57,375 bases of DNA from an uncultured Bacteroidota bacterium (GTDB lineage Bacteria; Bacteroidota; Bacteroidia; Chitinophagales; Chitinophagaceae): the NCBI GenBank assembly GCA_937928385.1, contig CALEZD010000094.1, forward strand, positions 1 to 57,375, given 5' to 3'. Shown here one piece after another: positions 13,391 through 22,592 of this stretch. Each line of letters starts with the position of its first letter. The stretch's first letter is position 1. The notes beneath the pieces were generated by a model, which saw nothing but the letters and a program-made list of their open reading frames with translations, made no database searches and had not been told where the DNA came from. The position numbers and the translations under genes are program-made.

Positions 13391-16000
13391 TTATTGTACG
13401 GTCAGCTTACCCTGGTAAGTATCATGTCCGCTCACTACCTGCACCAGGTATATGCCTTTTGCGGCATTGCCCAGTTCGATGGTCAGCTTCGATGTATTAT
13501 TTACCTCTTGCTTATACACTACCTGTCCTTGTACATTGGTAATGATAATCTGTGCCTGCTCTTTTGATGGCAGTTGCAGCACAAAGGTACCATTGTTGGG
13601 GTTGGGGTAGATATTCCAAACGCCTTCTTCTATTATATCCTGCAAGCTGATATTGCCATTTTCGTCACCATTGCGGCCTCCTTTAGACGAACCACATGGC
13701 CCTACATAACAACCATGAGCCAGGTGAGTGGCCACAGCGTTGGCAGAGATGCATATTGTTTGCGGGTTGTTGTTGTTGCCGGGAGGTATATGGCATACCA
13801 GTACTTTGTTATTGTTGTTGCCGCAACGAGCGTCTACTACCTTAATTGTCTGGCTCTGGCTGTAGGTGCAACCGTTGGCATCTGTAATAGTTACAGTGTA
13901 AACCGTTGTACTTGTGGGGCTTACAGTTGTTGAAGCTGTATTAGCACCATTGCTCCAGCTATAAGTATAACCTGGTGTACCACCGTTGGCAGTTGCAGAC
14001 AATGTTACAGACTGGGGGCCATAGCCAAGATATATGGTATTGGCAGCGTGTCCTGCAATAGTAGGAGAGGGGCTTACTGAAACACTGCCACTGACAGCTG
14101 TGGCGGGCTCAGTTATTTCAGCAGTATCTGCAGCAGTACAACCGTTAGCGTCAATAATGCTAACAGAGTAAGTGCCTGCAATCACGCCGCTCAGGTCTTC
14201 TGTTGTGGCGCTATTGCTCCATGTGTAAGAAACAGGTGATGTGGCATTGTTTACTGTCAGGTCAATAGCGCCTGTAGATGCACCATGGCATAAAACATTA
14301 GTAACTGATGTGCTTGTAGTGATATTACAAGGTATAACAGTTACCTCGAATGTTTGAGTGGCATCGCCGCAGTGTGTGCCATTGAAGTGGTTGGTTTCAT
14401 CTTCAAGTTGCAATATAACCGTATACGTGCCGCTGTCTGCAAGTACAGGCGTACCGCTCAGTGTCCAGGTTCCGTTGTTGTTATCAGTTATGCTCATCCA
14501 CGATGGTATGTTGGTATGCGATAAGCTGATAGTATCACCTTGAGCTATATCCGCATCTGTACCGCTGAAAGTATAGCTGAAAGTTTGCCCTGCAGTTACA
14601 CTTGTATTACCCTGCGTGGTAGCAAATGCCGGAGGTGTATTGACGATGTAGTACACCGTATCATCCTTGGTTTCTGTATAACTGTCGGTGGCACGCACCA
14701 CTACCATATTGATTCCCCAGTTAGCAGAAGATGTTACCCACGTAAAATTGGTGGATACCGGGTTAGATGCTGCTGTAGGTAATGTCGGTGAGAAACTCAT
14801 GCCTGTTTGCGCGCTGCTTACCAATGATAATATAACATAATCAGCAGTATCCACGTCCGACGCTGTGTATGTTTGGTTGATGGTATCACCCGGCTGATAA
14901 CATAAAATACTACCATTGCCTAATGAAGGTGCAACAAAGTTGGGCTTTAACGAAACTGCTATATTTACAATTGAGTTTGCCTGCACGCCTGCATTGTCCT
15001 GTGCTACAAAGTTTACCTGGTAGGTACCCACGCTTGAAATAGTGGGTGTCCAGGAGAACGACTGTGTTACGGGGTTGCCGTTTGCAGGATTAAATGTAGC
15101 GCCAACAGGCACACCTACCGCGCTTAAGGTAACAGATGAATTAGGGTCTACATCTGATGCTTTTACATTGAAAGATAATGTCTGTCCCGGCTGTATTACA
15201 TAGCCGGCATTATTGGCAGGTGTTACTGTATAATCAAATACCGGAGGAGTAGAAGGGGCCGTTACCCTTATCATCAGGTCCAGTTGAATACGGGCACCTT
15301 TTGAATCTGTAGCATATATGGCTGTGTTCCACAGGCTATTTAAAGGTTTGCCAACTGTATTAAACGTTATCAAGCCAGTGCTGGACACAGATATACCTGC
15401 AGGCTGAATCGTACCTGAACCAAATTGGCCATTGGGTACCAGGGAGAATGTAAGCGCATCTCCATTGGGGTCAGTAGCTGGTATCTGGTACGTGGCAGCG
15501 GCTGTGTTGATAGGCAGGCTGATAAATGGTGGAACTGTTGAAACCGGAGCATCATTATTGTTGCCGACAGTTACGATAGTGCCTACTATGTATTGGTCAT
15601 CAGCATTATTTGATAATGTGCTGATGCGGCAACAGCCTGAAAAAGATGCATTGTAGGAAGTGTTGACACTTGCGTATGTCTTAACAAAAGTGTACTCTCC
15701 GTAAAACCAATCTTCGGTAGTGTTTACAGATGTGACATTCAGTAAGATGGTCTGCCCACCGGCACCGGTATTGAAAGCACCGGTGTTAACCGTCGCCCCC
15801 ACATTAGGGTTGCCGTAAAATGATCTCCTCCATGCCTGGGTAATTCTGAAACGTATCTGGTAAGGATTACCTGCTACTCTTTCCCAGGTAACATTTCCAT
15901 ACCTGAAGTGGGTGGCTTGTGCCTCTTCGGGCTGTAGCATCAGCAGGCTGACCAGCAGCATACTGAATTTGAACAATTGAAATCTTAGTGCATTCTTCAT
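13391..16000 (-). CDS. Large T9SS-secreted surface protein with cadherin/Ig-like and SprB-type repeats
   Basis: An 869-residue exported protein. It has a signal peptide ending AQAT and an N-terminal region beginning HFRYGNVTW that often opens Bacteroidota surface proteins. Several Ig/cadherin-like domains follow (about 155-555; ATDPNGDAL, SDVDPNSS, GTDAD), then a SprB-like repeat (about 558-632: LCHGASTGAIDLTV...YTWSN..T.DLSGVIAGTYSV.I.DANGC) and a PKD-like domain (640-720). CHIPPGNNNNPQT (736-748) comes next, then a linker and a type A T9SS sorting domain (IYPNPNNGTF, 797-869). SprB repeats are known from gliding adhesins. The terminal ~230 residues match the protein at 6953-10066. Confidence 0.9.
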   Translation of the reverse strand: MKNALRFQLFKFSMLLVSLLMLQPEEAQATHFRYGNVTWERVAGNPYQIRFRITQAWRRSFYGNPNVGATVNTGAFNTGAGGQTILLNVTSVNTTEDWFYGEYTFVKTYASVNTSYNASFSGCCRISTLSNNADDQYIVGTIVTVGNNNDAPVSTVPPFISLPINTAAATYQIPATDPNGDALTFSLVPNGQFGSGTIQPAGISVSSTGLITFNTVGKPLNSLWNTAIYATDSKGARIQLDLMIRVTAPSTPPVFDYTVTPANNAGYVIQPGQTLSFNVKASDVDPNSSVTLSAVGVPVGATFNPANGNPVTQSFSWTPTISSVGTYQVNFVAQDNAGVQANSIVNIAVSLKPNFVAPSLGNGSILCYQPGDTINQTYTASDVDTADYVILSLVSSAQTGMSFSPTLPTAASNPVSTNFTWVTSSANWGINMVVVRATDSYTETKDDTVYYIVNTPPAFATTQGNTSVTAGQTFSYTFSGTDADIAQGDTISLSHTNIPSWMSITDNNNGTWTLSGTPVLADSGTYTVILQLEDETNHFNGTHCGDATQTFEVTVIPCNITTSTSVTNVLCHGASTGAIDLTVNNATSPVSYTWSNSATTEDLSGVIAGTYSVSIIDANGCTAADTAEITEPATAVSGSVSVSPSPTIAGHAANTIYLGYGPQSVTLSATANGGTPGYTYSWSNGANTASTTVSPTSTTVYTVTITDANGCTYSQSQTIKVVDARCGNNNNKVLVCHIPPGNNNNPQTICISANAVATHLAHGCYVGPCGSSKGGRNGDENGNISLQDIIEEGVWNIYPNPNNGTFVLQLPSKEQAQIIITNVQGQVVYKQEVNNTSKLTIELGNAAKGIYLVQVVSGHDTYQGKLTVQ

Positions 16001-16181
16001 AAAAGGGTGTTTTAAAGATTAAATAAATATTTAATAAATTTAAACAATGTAGTATCTGCTCCCTGTACCCGCGGGTAACAAAAAAGCCTGAAACACTCCC
16101 CCTTTATTGATGCTGAAAAAAAAGATATACAGAGCTTACTCTGTACAAAAATGGATATGCAAGATTGGAATTAGATATGAA

Positions 16182-16245
16182 AAAAACAAGGGTTATTATA
16201 CTGGTAACAATATAATAACCCCTAAATGCCTGCTATGCAGGCATT
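16182..16245 (-). terminator. Two successive hairpins, terminator (minus strand)
   Basis: GGGTTATTATA / TATAATAACCC (16190-16200 with 16211-16221) and AATGCCTGC / GCAGGCATT (16225-16233 with 16237-16245) are both perfect. On the minus strand the second one met is followed by TTGTTTTTTT. They close the MbnP-like gene ending at 16268. Confidence 0.8.
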
Positions 16246-16267
16246 AAAAAATAATTAATAAACGGTT

Positions 16268-17059
16268 TTACTGTTGCGTACTGTGCTCGGCTATCGAGAA
16301 CATCTGCGCATAGTTATCGGCCATCATTTTTGCGCCCGGACCTATAGTATCTACAATGGGTAAGGTAGCGAAATCAATAGGATTAGGCCCGTCAAACCAT
16401 TTGGCCACATCTGCATTTACATACACTTGTATAGTGCTTCCGTTTATTGTTTTTGGCTCTTTAAACTGCAGTGTTATGTTTTTGATAGTATTGTACATGC
16501 CCTGGTAGCCACCTATATGGTATTTCAGCTTACCGTTGGCAGACCTGGGTGCAAAACCTGCCAGCATCGCCATAATGTAGCCTTTACCCTCTCCCATATA
16601 CATTCCGTTTACGGTGTCCAGGTCGTTGCCTACCTGCAAAGTGTCTATGTTCTTATAAAAATCTACTCCTATAGTAAATGATACGGAGTTGTACTCGCCT
16701 GCCGGCACATTGTTGACGGTAATAAGCTGTGAACTGGCCACATCTTCTTTTACCAGGTGGTAACTTTCTGGTTCTACATACCTGCTGCCATCGGTAGCAT
16801 TAAACATGATGTTGCTGATATAGTAGTTGAAATGAGTGATACGGTATGTATCGCCGTCATCTGTTGTGTACCATACATTGCCCAGGTCCAGGTCCTTGTC
16901 TTTCACCACATTATTGAAATGCACGTCAAAACTGCCCTTGCTGGTTGTGGTGCCTGAACCGGGCATGCCACCCTCCGGGCTAACATTCACTTGCTCACGT
17001 TTACAGGCCGAAATAACCAATAAGCCGGCCAGTAATACCGATGCTGATGTAAGTTTCAT
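16268..17059 (-). CDS. MbnP-like lipoprotein
   Basis: A 263-residue protein starting at the ATG whose product has a lipoprotein signal (LLAGLLVISACKRE); a longer in-frame start at 17146 would bury that signal. The mature part matches the MbnP-type domain: FDVHFNNVV near the start, YRITHFNYYISNI, the VPAGEYNSVSFTIGVD strand, and a conserved helix region with GKGYIMAMLAG. MbnP partners the copper protein MbnH in methanobactin clusters, and related proteins are widespread in Bacteroidota with unknown role. No MbnH is nearby. It lies 64 bases after the PagL-like gene and may share its transcript. Confidence 0.8.
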   Translation of the reverse strand: MKLTSASVLLAGLLVISACKREQVNVSPEGGMPGSGTTTSKGSFDVHFNNVVKDKDLDLGNVWYTTDDGDTYRITHFNYYISNIMFNATDGSRYVEPESYHLVKEDVASSQLITVNNVPAGEYNSVSFTIGVDFYKNIDTLQVGNDLDTVNGMYMGEGKGYIMAMLAGFAPRSANGKLKYHIGGYQGMYNTIKNITLQFKEPKTINGSTIQVYVNADVAKWFDGPNPIDFATLPIVDTIGPGAKMMADNYAQMFSIAEHSTQQ

Positions 17060-17123
17060 ACTATGTTCTTTAAAACGAACCAGTAAGTTATATAATTTTT
17101 GTAAAAAAGTGCAATACCGGGGT

Positions 17124-18242
17124 TTATATACCCATACCCAGGCCAAATTCCAGGTGCGAGGCCTCCAGGTTGTTCGATTTGATGAACCCGTTCAGGGTCA
17201 GTTCCTTTAATATCCCCTTTTCCTGTTGCAGTATATAATAGGCGTACCCCAGTTTTTGTATAGTCTTGTCTTTATTGATATACGTATGCCTGAACGGCAC
17301 TCCTACCTGGGCTATTACACCTACCCGGCCTATCACAAACTCGTGTCCCACAAATATCACTCCCTCCCAGGAGTGCGCATCTTCATTCCCCACCTCTATT
17401 TCATTGTACCGCAGGAAGGCGTGCATAGCCGTGAAATAGCTGTAGTCTATACCCGCCAGTATCTTATTGCGGCTGCCATAGCGCTTGCTGGCATACAGTG
17501 TAGCCGTATATACGGGGTACATAGGCCCGTCCACATTATTATACTCCGTCATGCCCAGCCCTATCCTTGCCTGCACCATCCAACGGTTGGGTAATCTTTC
17601 AGGGGTAGTGCCTGTTCGCTCAGGATTATCTGTCACAGGGAAATATCTTACCCCGATATGCCCCCCATACATATTCACCCCCAGGTTGGGCAGGCGAAAG
17701 GAACCATTGGATATATGGCTGAAATTGAACCCCGCATGCAGGTGGATATTTTGGTTGAGTTTATACCGCAGTTGCGTGGTGAACATGGTAAAGTTATTCA
17801 GCCGGCTACCAACCAGGTTATTCAGCGTATCATAAGACGGGTGCCGCTCAAATCTTTTGGTAACATAGCCTATACCATAGCCGAACCGGCAGGTCCATTC
17901 CAGCTTTTCACCCCGCACTATAGGTATCTCCCATACCGGGTACAGGCCTATACACTTTCCGTACACCGAGTCAATGCCATAATCTGTATAAGTAACGCCC
18001 ACCCCTACCAATGGATACTTGCGACGCACCTGCCATTCTTTACTGCCATCGGTTTGCTTCAGCAGGGCGATATCCACCGCATACGATAGCCGGGGCATAG
18101 GTGGAAATATATAATTGTGTTTGATGATTTTGCCCAACACCGGGTTCACCTCAATACCGTAGCCCGCCCATGCCTCATCACCCTGTGCCCATGATACACA
18201 GGGAGATAGAGCCAGCGCCAACAATAAACCACGTAAGTACAT
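17124..18242 (-). CDS. PagL-like lipid A deacylase / acyloxyacyl hydrolase, outer-membrane barrel
   Basis: A 372-residue protein from the ATG at 18242, which gives a proper signal peptide (MYLRGLLLALALSPCVSWAQ); upstream in-frame ATGs do not. Alternating hydrophobic strands suggest a beta-barrel. The segment LHAGFNFSHISNGSFRLPNLGVN matches in spirit the PagL catalytic region, where a His and a Ser two positions on (HxS-N) form the active site. PagL removes the 3-O-linked acyl chain of lipid A. Bacteroidota members of this family are longer than the 150-residue Pseudomonas enzyme. Activity is inferred. Confidence 0.78.
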   Translation of the reverse strand: MYLRGLLLALALSPCVSWAQGDEAWAGYGIEVNPVLGKIIKHNYIFPPMPRLSYAVDIALLKQTDGSKEWQVRRKYPLVGVGVTYTDYGIDSVYGKCIGLYPVWEIPIVRGEKLEWTCRFGYGIGYVTKRFERHPSYDTLNNLVGSRLNNFTMFTTQLRYKLNQNIHLHAGFNFSHISNGSFRLPNLGVNMYGGHIGVRYFPVTDNPERTGTTPERLPNRWMVQARIGLGMTEYNNVDGPMYPVYTATLYASKRYGSRNKILAGIDYSYFTAMHAFLRYNEIEVGNEDAHSWEGVIFVGHEFVIGRVGVIAQVGVPFRHTYINKDKTIQKLGYAYYILQQEKGILKELTLNGFIKSNNLEASHLEFGLGMGI

Positions 18243-18311
18243 ATAAGCTCCGAAAATAGCAATATTATGATAACCATTGGGGGCTTTCTGATAACATTGG
18301 TAAATTGCGTT

Positions 18312-19166
18312 ATGCAGAGAAAGGTAAACATATTGCTGCATCCTATATTTCTATCAGGTTTATTTGTCCTGTTGTTAAATGACCATTTGCTGAAACAGCA
18401 GTTCCATAATACTGTTACAGGAAAACTTTCTGACTTTATGGGGTTGTTTATATTCCCATTGTTCTGGGCTGCATTATTGCCAAAATTCAGGAAGGCTGTG
18501 TATACCATAACCGCCTTGTTGTTTATCTACTGGAAAAGTAGTTGGTCACAACCGTTCGTAGATTGGTTATCGGTGCAACACATCCCTATTACAAGGGTGG
18601 TGGATTATACCGACCTAATAGGATTAAGCGTATTACCCTTTTCATATAAGTTTTTGAATAACACCCGGTTTAACAACGCAAAGAAGGTATGGGTTACACC
18701 TGTCGCCGTTATATCCTTTATTGCATTTTGTGCTACTTCGACACCTTATTGGTATCATAGAAAGCCGGCTGGTGTACAGTACACTTATCAGAAACAGTTT
18801 AAAACAAAATATACCCGGGAGCAGTTATTTGCAAAGATGGATTCGTTGGGCTTCAGGTATATTATTGACACTTCCTATAGTATATGGAATCAAATACAAA
18901 CTGATTCTCTTAATTACAAGTCGAAGACGGATACGCATGCTGTAATCGAGTTTTATAGAATAAATAATGTAGTATATAAACAGGATACATTACGAGAATT
19001 ATACATTGGATACACACCGGGACAAGTAAGAAACTATATAGAAGTATACGGCTACAGGGTTGATGACACCTCTAACTGGTATGCTGACTATAAAAAGCAT
19101 AAAGGCCTGTTTAAGGTTTACCAAAGGTTGATAGATGAGGGTGTAATCGAGAAAATACGTGAATAA
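18312..19166 (+). CDS. Membrane protein of unknown function
   Basis: A 284-residue protein starting MQRKVNILLHPIFLSG; a longer start at 18267 is possible but adds an unlikely extension over the divergent promoter region. It has four or so N-terminal helices (about 8-135) including FHNTVTGKLSDFMGLFIFPLFW, a phrase I associate with an uncharacterised bacterial family containing 'GKLSDF(A/M)GLF'. A C-terminal soluble part of about 130 residues follows, rich in Tyr and Lys. It is divergent from the PagL-like gene. No function can be assigned. Confidence 0.72.
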   Translation: MQRKVNILLHPIFLSGLFVLLLNDHLLKQQFHNTVTGKLSDFMGLFIFPLFWAALLPKFRKAVYTITALLFIYWKSSWSQPFVDWLSVQHIPITRVVDYTDLIGLSVLPFSYKFLNNTRFNNAKKVWVTPVAVISFIAFCATSTPYWYHRKPAGVQYTYQKQFKTKYTREQLFAKMDSLGFRYIIDTSYSIWNQIQTDSLNYKSKTDTHAVIEFYRINNVVYKQDTLRELYIGYTPGQVRNYIEVYGYRVDDTSNWYADYKKHKGLFKVYQRLIDEGVIEKIRE

Positions 19167-19186
19167 TATAGAACTTTGTACATAGT

Positions 19187-20014
19187 ATGAAATTGACATT
19201 AGGCTTCAGCCCATGCCCCAACGATACATTTATATTTGATGCCATGGTCAATGGCAAAATCAATACCCGCGGACTGGTATTCGATTATGTACTGGAAGAC
19301 GTGGAGACGCTGAACAAATGGGCTTTTGAAGAAAAACTGGATATTACCAAGCTCAGCTACAGCAGCTACCTGCATACAGCTGATAAATATGCCCTGCTCA
19401 ATAGTGGCAGCGCATTGGGCAAAGGGGTGGGCCCCCTGGTCATCGCCCGTTACCCTATGGAGCTGTCTGACCTGGAAAACCTGCGTGTAGCCATACCGGG
19501 CGAGAAAACTACAGCCAACCTGTTACTCTCCCTGGCATTGCCTGCTGTTAAAAACAAAGTAGTATATGTATTCAACGAAATAGAGGATGCGGTGCTGAGT
19601 GGCGAGGTGGATGCAGGATTGATTATTCACGAAAACAGGTTTACCTACCAGTCAAAAGGCCTTAGCAAGCTGATAGACCTCGGCGACTGGTGGGAGCAAA
19701 ATGTACAGGCAGCCATTCCGCTGGGGGGTATTGTCGCCCGCAGAAGTTTTGATGATAAACTGCTGGCCAAGATTGATACAGTCATAAAAGAAAGTGTACT
19801 ATATGGCTGGAAATATTATCCCCAGTTATCAGAATTTATCACTGGCAATGCGCAGGAAATGGACGAGCAGGTAATGCGCCAGCATATAGAGCTATATGTA
19901 AATGAATATACCACCGACCTGGGTGCCACAGGCATAAAAGCTGTGGAAACTATGTTTGCCAAAGCACAGGAGACGGGTATAATAAAAAAGCTACCTGAGA
20001 CGATCTTCTATTAA
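19187..20014 (+). CDS. mqnD: 1,4-dihydroxy-6-naphthoate synthase
   Basis: The 275-residue protein starts MKLTLGFSPCPNDTFIF, the signature of MqnD. MqnD converts cyclic de-hypoxanthine futalosine to 1,4-dihydroxy-6-naphthoate in the futalosine route to menaquinone. IPGEKTTANLLLSLA and LIIHENRFTYQ (holding the conserved catalytic histidine) also fit. The fold is a periplasmic-binding-protein-like cytoplasmic enzyme. No other mqn gene is present in the window, so the pathway is scattered in this genome. The gene lies 20 bases after the unknown membrane protein. Confidence 0.95.
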   Translation: MKLTLGFSPCPNDTFIFDAMVNGKINTRGLVFDYVLEDVETLNKWAFEEKLDITKLSYSSYLHTADKYALLNSGSALGKGVGPLVIARYPMELSDLENLRVAIPGEKTTANLLLSLALPAVKNKVVYVFNEIEDAVLSGEVDAGLIIHENRFTYQSKGLSKLIDLGDWWEQNVQAAIPLGGIVARRSFDDKLLAKIDTVIKESVLYGWKYYPQLSEFITGNAQEMDEQVMRQHIELYVNEYTTDLGATGIKAVETMFAKAQETGIIKKLPETIFY

Positions 20015-20035
20015 CTACTTAGTATATTTATAGAT

Positions 20036-20049
20036 ATGCGATACCGCAT
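20036..20049. promoter_or_regulatory. Small palindrome upstream of the HigA-like gene
   Basis: ATGCG-ATAC-CGCAT, flanked by AT-rich near-mirror sequence (tatttata and aaatattta), lies 16 bases before the start codon. Antitoxins of this family usually bind palindromes over their own promoter, so an operator is a reasonable inference. Confidence 0.4.
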
Positions 20050-20064
20050 TAAATATTTATAGCT

Positions 20065-20364
20065 ATGCTTAAAAAAGGATTACCGCCTGCTCATCCGGGC
20101 GAAATATTGAGGGAAGAATTTATTAAAGAGCGCAAACTAACCGTTACTGAGGTGGCTACAGGGCTTGGAATGGCAAGGGCGAATTTATCTGCTATTGTTA
20201 ATGAACGTGCAGGAATCAGCCCTGAGCTGTCTGTCAAACTTTCAGAAGCATTTGGTACTACGGCAGAGTTTTGGATGAACCTGCAGAAGAATTATGATTT
20301 ATGGTATGCCGAAAAAAATGTTGATAGAAAAAGTATTAAACATTTTACCGGGAAAGCGGCGTAA
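20065..20364 (+). CDS. HigA-family antitoxin-like XRE regulator, without toxin
   Basis: A 99-residue protein with the family opening GLPPAHPGEILREEFI, an XRE helix-turn-helix (about 24-70: LTVTEVATGLGMARANLSAIVNERAGISPELSVKLSEAF) and the typical FGTTAEFWMNLQKNYDLW. In HigBA modules the ribosome-dependent RNase HigB precedes HigA. Here only 50 bases separate it from mqnD and 61 from recQ, so no toxin gene is adjacent on either side. It is either an orphan antitoxin left after toxin loss or a free-standing regulator. Confidence 0.9.
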   Translation: MLKKGLPPAHPGEILREEFIKERKLTVTEVATGLGMARANLSAIVNERAGISPELSVKLSEAFGTTAEFWMNLQKNYDLWYAEKNVDRKSIKHFTGKAA

Positions 20365-20425
20365 TTAAACTATTAATCTTGTTGCAGGCTTCTGTCTAAA
20401 GTGAAAATCCTATTTTTACCGGCTC

Positions 20426-22591
20426 ATGAAACAATATCCCATACACAAAGCGCTCAAACATTTTTTTGGTTACGACGAGTTCCGCCTCAACCAACAACCT
20501 ATTATTGAATCTGTACTCAATGGCAAAGACGTACTGGCTATCATGCCTACAGGTGGCGGTAAATCTGTTTGTTACCAGTTGCCAGCCATGCTGCTCGATG
20601 GATTGACCATTGTTATATCCCCGCTCATCGCCCTGATGAAAGACCAGGTAGACGCATTGCAGGCCAACGGTATCCGGGCTGCTTTTCTGAATTCAACGCT
20701 AAGCAATGCAGAGCAGAACAACATCATCAATGCCACACGCAATGGCGAAATAAAATTGCTCTACCTCGCACCCGAGCGATTGTTCAGCAACGGTATGCAG
20801 TTTGTCAATTTCCTCACCACTTTGCCCTGTGCGTTGTTTGCTATAGACGAGGCGCACTGTATCTCGCAGTGGGGGCACGATTTCCGTCCTGAATACCTGC
20901 AACTGGCGGCATTGAAACAACACTTTCCCCATACACCTGTTATCGCGCTCACTGCCAGTGCCGACACCATCACCCAAAAAGATATTGTTGACAAGCTGCA
21001 GTTGCGCAACGCGAGTGTATTCATCTCCAGCTTCAACAGGGCGAATATTAATTATTATATACAGCCCAAGCGCAAAGCTTTCGACCAGGTACTGCAATAC
21101 CTCAACGAACATCAGAACGACAGCGGTATTATTTATGCACTCTCCCGTGCTTCTACCGAAAGCATAGCGGATAAACTCAGGCAAACAGGTTATAAAGCAG
21201 CCCACTACCATGCAGGCCTCAGCAGCGATGACCGCTCAAGGGTGCAGGAGTCTTTTCAGAAAGATGAAACAAAAATAATTGTAGCTACCATTGCCTTCGG
21301 CATGGGTATCGATAAATCCAACGTACGTTTTGTGATACATTACGATGTACCCAAGAATATGGAAAGCTACTACCAGGAAACAGGCCGTGCCGGCCGAGAC
21401 GGGTTGCGCAGCGATGCGATATTATTTTATTCCTCGGGCGATATCAGCAAGCTCATGCGTTTTATCATGGTAGAGAACAATGCGGAGCAAACGGCTGTGA
21501 TGAAAAGGAAGCTGTTGCAGATGAAAGATTTTGCGGAGCACGAGGGTTGCAGGCGGCAATATATCCTACAGTATTTTGGTGAACATTTTCCCACCTATTG
21601 CGGCAGTTGCGATTACTGCCTCAGCAACCTGGAGCACCGTGAGGCTACTATCGAAGCGCAGAAAATATTATCGGCGGTAACGCGCACGGGCGAGAAGTTT
21701 GGCGAAGATTACATCATAGCCCTGCTGCGTGGCTCGCGCAGTGCCAAAATCGTTCCCGAACATACTGAACTGAAAACTTTCGGTGTGGGCGCCGACCTGA
21801 AACGTGATGAATGGAAAACCATCATTAAACAAATGGTGCAGCAAAAACTGGTAGATGTGGAGCATGGTGCTTACCCCTCACTGAAATTGAATGATGCCAG
21901 CCGCCGCATACTGAAGGGCGAGATGAAAGTGCAACTGACACTGAAGAAACCTAAAGCACCGGTGGTTGCATCACCCGAGGCTTTGCAACATTACCCTGAT
22001 TTGCTGTTGGAATTGAAAGATAAACGCCGCGAAATAGCAGAGATGGAAAACGTACCACCATACGTGATATTAGGCGACAATACCCTGCTGGACATGGCTA
22101 CTTACCTGCCGCTCAGCACCGATGGTTTGAGGCGCATTTCCGGTTTTGGTGATTACAAGGTAAGTAAATACGGCCCCGCATTCATGCAGGTATTGCAGGC
22201 TTATGCGCACAAGCGCAACCTTGAGAGCCGTATCCACCTCCGCTCGCCCAAGCGGGAGCGTAAGGCAACGGAAAGGAAATCATTAGTCAATAATACACAA
22301 CGAATCAGCCTTGAGCTGTTACAGGAAGGGTATGATATCGCACAGATAGCTGATAAAAGAAATCTTTCGCCCGGCACCGTGGCAGGCCACTTGGTACCCT
22401 TTATACTCGAAGGACAGGTAAATGCCACAAAGCTCATTGCACGCGACAGGTTAGATATCATTACAGGACTGATAAAACAAACGGGGCAGACTTACGCACT
22501 CAAACCCATCAAAGATTTACTGCCGGAAGATTATACTTACGAAGAAATAAAAATTGCACAGGCGCATTATGAGTATATGAAAGATGCCTGA
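20426..22591 (+). CDS. recQ: ATP-dependent DNA helicase RecQ
   Basis: A 721-residue superfamily 2 helicase that unwinds DNA 3' to 5' in recombination and fork repair. Motif I is PTGGGKS (41-47); motif II and the aromatic-rich loop read AIDEAHCISQWGHDFRPEY; motif VI is QETGRAGRDG. The zinc-binding RQC start shows CRRQYILQYFGE...CGSCDYC. A winged-helix region, an HRDC-like domain (about 515-600), and a C-terminal helix-turn-helix of the HTH_40 type (about 630-690: ELLQEGYDIAQIADKRNLSPGTV) follow. This is the long RecQ form usual in Bacteroidota. Confidence 0.96.
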   Translation: MKQYPIHKALKHFFGYDEFRLNQQPIIESVLNGKDVLAIMPTGGGKSVCYQLPAMLLDGLTIVISPLIALMKDQVDALQANGIRAAFLNSTLSNAEQNNIINATRNGEIKLLYLAPERLFSNGMQFVNFLTTLPCALFAIDEAHCISQWGHDFRPEYLQLAALKQHFPHTPVIALTASADTITQKDIVDKLQLRNASVFISSFNRANINYYIQPKRKAFDQVLQYLNEHQNDSGIIYALSRASTESIADKLRQTGYKAAHYHAGLSSDDRSRVQESFQKDETKIIVATIAFGMGIDKSNVRFVIHYDVPKNMESYYQETGRAGRDGLRSDAILFYSSGDISKLMRFIMVENNAEQTAVMKRKLLQMKDFAEHEGCRRQYILQYFGEHFPTYCGSCDYCLSNLEHREATIEAQKILSAVTRTGEKFGEDYIIALLRGSRSAKIVPEHTELKTFGVGADLKRDEWKTIIKQMVQQKLVDVEHGAYPSLKLNDASRRILKGEMKVQLTLKKPKAPVVASPEALQHYPDLLLELKDKRREIAEMENVPPYVILGDNTLLDMATYLPLSTDGLRRISGFGDYKVSKYGPAFMQVLQAYAHKRNLESRIHLRSPKRERKATERKSLVNNTQRISLELLQEGYDIAQIADKRNLSPGTVAGHLVPFILEGQVNATKLIARDRLDIITGLIKQTGQTYALKPIKDLLPEDYTYEEIKIAQAHYEYMKDA

Positions 22592-22592
22592 T

